A stretch of 64,000 nucleotides of DNA, taken from assembly GCF_003944795.1 (NCBI RefSeq), contig NZ_RWBG01000001.1, positions 1 through 64,000 of the forward strand, given 5' to 3'. Positions 60,333-64,000 of the stretch are shown one piece after another. Both the position numbers and the translations under genes were made by a program. The DNA is from Mangrovimonas spongiae (GTDB lineage Bacteria > Bacteroidota > Bacteroidia > Flavobacteriales > Flavobacteriaceae). Positions within the stretch are counted from its first letter, which is position 1. Every line of letters starts with the position of its first letter. The notes under the pieces were generated by a model, which ran no database searches, was not told the DNA's origin, and saw only the letters and a list, made by a program, of their open reading frames with translations.

Positions 60333-61132
60333 AAAGAATAACACTATTATTAGGTATTTCCCTAATTTTATTGTCCTGTGGCAATAAGAAAAAACACAAA
60401 GAAGATACGACGACAACTAACACGACTTTAGCCGACTCAACTTCTCAAATAACAACTCCTGTAGCTAAACAAAAATTAGCGCCAGATATGTATTTTAAAG
60501 CGCAAGGGACAGAACCCTTTTGGCAAATAACACTATCTGATAAAATGATTAAATTAAACATTTTAGAAGATTCTATTATAACACCTCACACTACTCCCGT
60601 AAAAGCCCAAGATGCTAACGTAAAACGTTATAATTTACATACCGAACTGGCAGAAATGACCATTACAATAAGTTATAAAGAATGTATAAACGCTATGTCT
60701 GGTTTATCGTCTCCATATTCAGTAACTGTAGATTATAAAAAAGGGGCAGATTCCACGTTTACAAAACTTAACGGCTGTGGAACATACATTACCGATTATC
60801 GTTTACATGATATTTGGGTTCTGGAAACGCTACATAATGAAACTGTTACCACTACCGATTTTAAAAAGAAACTGCCGTCTATTGAAATTAATACCACAAC
60901 CAATACGTTTTCTGGATATGCTGGTTGTAATACGATGCGTGGAGCGCTTTTTTATGAAAAAAATCTATTGCGTTTTACAGATATAATCACTACGAAAATG
61001 ATGTGTGCCAATAATAAAGAAAATGATGTTATAAAAGCACTAAAATCGGCCACAAATTATTCTATAAAAAATAATAGGTTGCACTTATTCAATCCTAATG
61101 AAGAACTATTAGTTTTTAAAAAAATAGATTAA
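60329..61132 (+). CDS. Lipoprotein with COG3650-like and META domains
   Basis: A 267-aa protein. Lipobox LLSC and a Thr-rich linker (TTTTNTTLADSTSQ) are followed by a COG3650-like domain (MYFKAQGTEPFWQITLSDKMIKL.., TISYKECINAMSGLSSPYSVTVDY). A C-terminal META domain (IWVLETLHNE.., IEINTTTNTFSGYAGCNTMRGAL.., TKMMCANNKENDVIKAL) completes it. It is probably a stress-related envelope protein acting beside the preceding META lipoprotein. Confidence 0.85.
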   Translation: MKRITLLLGISLILLSCGNKKKHKEDTTTTNTTLADSTSQITTPVAKQKLAPDMYFKAQGTEPFWQITLSDKMIKLNILEDSIITPHTTPVKAQDANVKRYNLHTELAEMTITISYKECINAMSGLSSPYSVTVDYKKGADSTFTKLNGCGTYITDYRLHDIWVLETLHNETVTTTDFKKKLPSIEINTTTNTFSGYAGCNTMRGALFYEKNLLRFTDIITTKMMCANNKENDVIKALKSATNYSIKNNRLHLFNPNEELLVFKKID

Positions 61133-61136
61133 TTAC

Positions 61137-61862
61137 GTGAGAAATTTCAAGATTCTGTTACTATTAAGTATTGTGTTTTTTAGCTGTAACAACACTAGAA
61201 AAAAACAGATAACTTCCGAAAAAACCTATCCCGATATCACCATTGTTGGTGCCATGAAAAACGTGATGTGGAAAGGCGAATTAGGTAGCAGTATCACTCT
61301 CGATACTATTTCTAACAAAAATGGACTTTATGGACTTGGCCCCGTAAGTTATTTGACAGGAGAATTACTAATTAATAATGGAAAAAGTTATGTGTCGAGA
61401 GTCACTTCCGATTCGACTATGCTAGTTGACAAGCAATTTGATGTTTCGGCACCATTTTTTGTATATGGCAATGTCACAGAATGGCATAAAATTAAATTAC
61501 CTTCTAACATTAAGACCATTCATGATTTAGAAAAATTTATCGACCACAAAACCGTAAACTTTAAAAGACCTTTTGCTTTCAAATTAATTGGAATGGTTTC
61601 TAACGCCACAATACATATTCAAAATTTACCAAAAGGCACTAAAGTATCTTCTCCAGATGAAGCACACCAAGGACAAACAAATTATGAATTGAAAAATGAA
61701 ACTGTAGAAATAGTAGGTTTTTTCTCAACAAAACATCAAGGTGTTTTTACGCATCATGACTCCTTTTTACATATGCATTTAATAACCCAAGATGAGCTTA
61801 AAATGGGCCATTTAGATAATGTAAACATAAAAAACATGACATTGTACCTCCCAAAACAATAA
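61137..61862 (+). CDS. Acetolactate decarboxylase-like lipoprotein
   Basis: A 241-aa protein starting at GTG 61137. A signal sequence with Cys in VFFSCNN suggests export and lipidation. The rest matches acetolactate decarboxylase (BudA/AlsD): GAMKNVMWKGELG, GLGPVSYLTGELLI, and the zinc-binding stretch GFFSTKHQGVFTHHDSFLHMHL followed by GHLD. The enzyme normally converts acetolactate to acetoin in the cytoplasm, so a lipoprotein form is odd; its substrate outside the cytoplasm is unknown. It follows the META lipoprotein by 4 nt. Confidence 0.85.
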   Translation: MRNFKILLLLSIVFFSCNNTRKKQITSEKTYPDITIVGAMKNVMWKGELGSSITLDTISNKNGLYGLGPVSYLTGELLINNGKSYVSRVTSDSTMLVDKQFDVSAPFFVYGNVTEWHKIKLPSNIKTIHDLEKFIDHKTVNFKRPFAFKLIGMVSNATIHIQNLPKGTKVSSPDEAHQGQTNYELKNETVEIVGFFSTKHQGVFTHHDSFLHMHLITQDELKMGHLDNVNIKNMTLYLPKQ

Positions 61863-61888
61863 ATCCAGCTTTAAAAAAACTGGATTTA
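61862..61888. terminator. Bidirectional terminator between convergent genes
   Basis: AAATCCAG (61862-61869) pairs with CTGGATTT (61881-61888). It lies between the acetolactate decarboxylase gene and the convergent alcohol dehydrogenase gene. Confidence 0.75.
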
Positions 61889-61920
61889 TTACTTCAAACT
61901 TTATCTTAATAGAAGATTGA

Positions 61921-63072
61921 TTAAAAATCTACAACGTCGCCATGGAAACAAGCGTTATAAATATCTTTTAGCTCTTCAACTGTTGGTTTTCTAGGGTTAA
62001 AACCTGTACATGGATCTACAAAAGCGTTATTTGCAATGTAATCTAAGTTCTTTTCCCAATCTTCTTGAGAAATTCCAAACTCTTTAATAGTTGCTATATT
62101 GTTTACTTCAGAACGTAAACCTTCAACAGCTACAGCAAGGTCTTCTGCAGTTTCTTTACCAATTACTTTGGCTAAGTCTGGAAAACGATTAGACACTTTT
62201 GCGTTATAACGAATTACATTAGGTAAGAAAATAGCGTTTGATGCGCCATGCGGAATACCATAAAGTGCTCCCACTTGGTGAGATAATGAGTGTACAATAC
62301 CTAACCAAGCATTATTAAAGGCTAACCCTCCCATAAAAGAAGCATCGTGCATATTTTGACGCGCTTTAATATTTGTTGGGTTATTTACAGCCTCCTTTAA
62401 ATTATCAAATACAATTTCTAAACCACCTTTTGCTAACGCATCTGCATAGTTATCATCAATATTAGATACATAAGCTTCCACACAATGTGTTAGGGCATCT
62501 AATCCTGTATTTGAAGTTACATTTGCTGGCATTGTAGCACAAATTTCTCCATCTACAATAGCAATATCTGGTGTTAGCTCATAAGATACAATAGGATATT
62601 TAACGCCTTTTTCGCGGTCTGTAATCACAGCAAGACCCGTAGTTTCTGTTCCTGTTCCACTTGTAGAAGGAATAGCAATAAATTTTGCTTTGTTTCTTAG
62701 TGTTGGTACAGAGAAAGGCTTTGTCATGGCATCAAAATCAGCATCTGGGTGTTCGTAAAATACCCACATCATTTTAGCGGCATCGATGGCTGAACATCCT
62801 CCTAAACCAATAATCCAATCTGGTTGAAAGTTTGCCATAACCTCAGCACCTTTCATACATGTAGCCGAAGATGGATCTTCTTCTACACCTTCAAAAATTT
62901 CTGTTTCTATACCAGCTTCTTTAAGGTAGGATACGGCTTTATCTAAAGAACCGCTTTTTCTCATCGAGCTTCCACCTGTTACTATAACTGCTTTTTGCCC
63001 TTTTACATTTTTTAATTCTTCGAGACTTCCTGCACTATGAAGTACTTCTCCTGCAATAAATAATTTACTCAT
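61921..63072 (-). CDS. Iron-containing (group III) alcohol dehydrogenase
   Basis: A 383-aa protein with an N-terminal NAD(P)-binding half (VIVTGGSSMRKSG.., GLGGCSAIDAAKMMWVFYEHP). The metal-binding half contains SNTGLDALTHCVEAYVSN, GIVHSLSHQVGALYGIPHGASNAIFLP, carrying the Asp and three His ligands of the family. It reduces or oxidises a short-chain aldehyde/alcohol. It is 66 nt downstream of an AraC-type gene on the same strand, which may regulate it. Confidence 0.93.
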   Translation of the reverse strand: MSKLFIAGEVLHSAGSLEELKNVKGQKAVIVTGGSSMRKSGSLDKAVSYLKEAGIETEIFEGVEEDPSSATCMKGAEVMANFQPDWIIGLGGCSAIDAAKMMWVFYEHPDADFDAMTKPFSVPTLRNKAKFIAIPSTSGTGTETTGLAVITDREKGVKYPIVSYELTPDIAIVDGEICATMPANVTSNTGLDALTHCVEAYVSNIDDNYADALAKGGLEIVFDNLKEAVNNPTNIKARQNMHDASFMGGLAFNNAWLGIVHSLSHQVGALYGIPHGASNAIFLPNVIRYNAKVSNRFPDLAKVIGKETAEDLAVAVEGLRSEVNNIATIKEFGISQEDWEKNLDYIANNAFVDPCTGFNPRKPTVEELKDIYNACFHGDVVDF

Positions 63073-63094
63073 CGTTTATATTTTTTTGATGAGG

Positions 63095-63102
63095 CAAAAC
63101 TA
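63095..63102 (-). promoter_or_regulatory. Candidate Bacteroidota -7 element of the alcohol dehydrogenase gene
   Basis: On the minus strand this reads TAGTTTTG, matching TAnnTTTG, about 23 nt upstream of the ATG. No clear TTG -33 element was found at the usual spacing. Confidence 0.4.
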
Positions 63103-63138
63103 TTGGAGACAAGGCCGTTTTTAATTATAAAAAACTGC

Positions 63139-64000
63139 CTAATACTTATAAATTTGTGAAAGCTCTTCTTTTAATTCACTTGGCGTCTCTTTTAATTTAG
63201 CATAAACAAACTTGTTAAGTGCCGATGGCGAATCGAACCCTAATTCGTAAGCAATCTCTTTATGGTTCTTTCCAGAGAAAATAAGAAGTCTTTTTATCTC
63301 GGTAAGTATACGTTCGTGAATAATATTTAAAGCTGTTTGGCCTGTTTTGCTTTTACAAATTTCGTTGAGTTTTTTTGCGGTTATTTGTAGTTGATCTTTA
63401 TAATACGTTACGGTACGTTTTGATTTAAAATTAGCTTCTATTAATGTTTTAAAACGCGCAAAATAATCTAACTCGCCTGGAGCTTGAAATCCTTGGTAGT
63501 TTTGGTGAGCAGCTTCAATTATTTCAAGTAGCATAATTTTTATATAAAACCGTATTTGTTCTTTTTTAATAGGCGATAAACTCTTGAATAAATCGAAAAT
63601 TTGAATCCCATAATTATTAATTTTTAAAAAAGAAGTGTCATCTAATGTTACATGATTTAACTTATTCATTAAATCGTTGTTATAAGAAATGAGTTCGTTT
63701 TTTAATAAATCGGAACAAAATAAAACCTCATCAAACTGTATTATAATTCCTTTAGCTTGGTCCTGTATTTTTAAAGTGTTTATTTGATGCGGAAAAACAA
63801 CAGATATTTCATTCTTTGACAGCTGAAAATTTTCATGCTCTATCCCTTGATTTACCTCACCTTCTTGTAAAAGTAAAACCTGAAAATAATCACTTCTGTG
63901 AAGTGTTTTTTCATTTTGAATACTTTTATCATCTAAACCTAATACATTAAACGAAAGACAAGGCGACTTTTTTTGATCGAAATATTCTTTAAGGGTATAA
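63139..64000 (-). CDS. AraC-family transcriptional regulator (N-terminus beyond window)
   Basis: The frame stays open without a stop from 63139 to the right edge (at least 287 aa), so the ATG at 63669 is internal, not the start. The visible N-terminal part (CLSFNVLGLDD.., HRSDYFQVLLLQEGEV.., ISVVFPHQINTL) is a cupin-like sensor domain. The C-terminal 100 residues carry two HTH motifs (SKTGQTALNIIHERILTEIK and KEIAYELGFDSPSALNKFVY). It probably activates the adjacent alcohol dehydrogenase gene 66 nt downstream in response to an unknown small molecule. Confidence 0.88.
   Translation of the reverse strand, partial: YTLKEYFDQKKSPCLSFNVLGLDDKSIQNEKTLHRSDYFQVLLLQEGEVNQGIEHENFQLSKNEISVVFPHQINTLKIQDQAKGIIIQFDEVLFCSDLLKNELISYNNDLMNKLNHVTLDDTSFLKINNYGIQIFDLFKSLSPIKKEQIRFYIKIMLLEIIEAAHQNYQGFQAPGELDYFARFKTLIEANFKSKRTVTYYKDQLQITAKKLNEICKSKTGQTALNIIHERILTEIKRLLIFSGKNHKEIAYELGFDSPSALNKFVYAKLKETPSELKEELSQIYKY

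Overview
The window looks like the chromosome of a marine-type Flavobacteriaceae (Bacteroidota). It is very AT-rich and has many short secreted or lipoprotein genes. Its mobile elements are of Bacteroidota type (DUF6266 and DUF6943 proteins, BT4734-like/VirE-N plus DUF3987 primase-helicase pairs, excisionase-type HTH proteins), and at least one TAnnTTTG-type -7 promoter element is visible. No rRNA, tRNA or CRISPR array was seen. || Positions 1-56630 read as an integron-like gene-cassette array that has been invaded three times. About 18 small units, nearly all with genes on the + strand, are separated by repeats of about 125-200 bp. Each repeat starts with ..AAC-AAy, ends with ..ACCGTT.., has complementary outer arms and can fold into a long imperfect hairpin. 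The 9-12 bases beginning with GTT at the start of each cassette are the exact reverse complement of the bases ending in AAC at the end of the same cassette, and the sequence differs between cassettes. A circular cassette excised at G^TT would reconstitute exactly this palindrome, which is the logic of attC sites. The bases after GTT do not follow the classical RRRY rule, and no integron integrase lies in the window. Cassette polarity puts the platform to the left of position 1 and the old, decayed end near 56.6 kb. Cassette cargo includes a 1241-aa STAND NTPase with a nuclease-like N-terminus (probable anti-phage gene), a barstar-like protein, a CoiA-like protein, a membrane-anchored cytochrome c, lipoproteins, membrane proteins and an XRE/membrane-protein pair. 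|| Element 1 (about 11751-32760) sits inside the central hairpin of one attC-like repeat. It carries a tyrosine recombinase, a primase/helicase pair, excisionase-like HTH proteins, a Zn/Cd/Co-type efflux island (P-type ATPase, two CDF transporters, Fur-family regulator, CzcB adaptor, CzcA fused to a TolC-like outer-membrane factor) and an Argonaute gene broken by a one-base frameshift, next to an XRE regulator. Element 2 (about 34242-51081) sits inside the arm of another repeat. It carries a second tyrosine recombinase, a Rep-like gene, a complete type I restriction-modification operon with an embedded PrrC-like ATPase, a two-gene module of unknown function and a Panacea toxin-antitoxin pair. 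The left arms of both elements share the same protein genes and three non-coding blocks with conserved, partly covarying inverted repeats. || A third insertion, an IS110-family element (about 54419-55620), also lies in an attC-like repeat. Upstream of its transposase is a region whose two candidate guide loops match the flanking attC target and the element ends, as expected for a bridge RNA. || From 56664 to 64000 the sequence looks like ordinary flavobacterial backbone: DUF3784 protein, alpha/beta hydrolase, lipoproteins with META domains, a lipoprotein acetolactate decarboxylase, an iron-type alcohol dehydrogenase and an AraC-family regulator that runs off the right edge.
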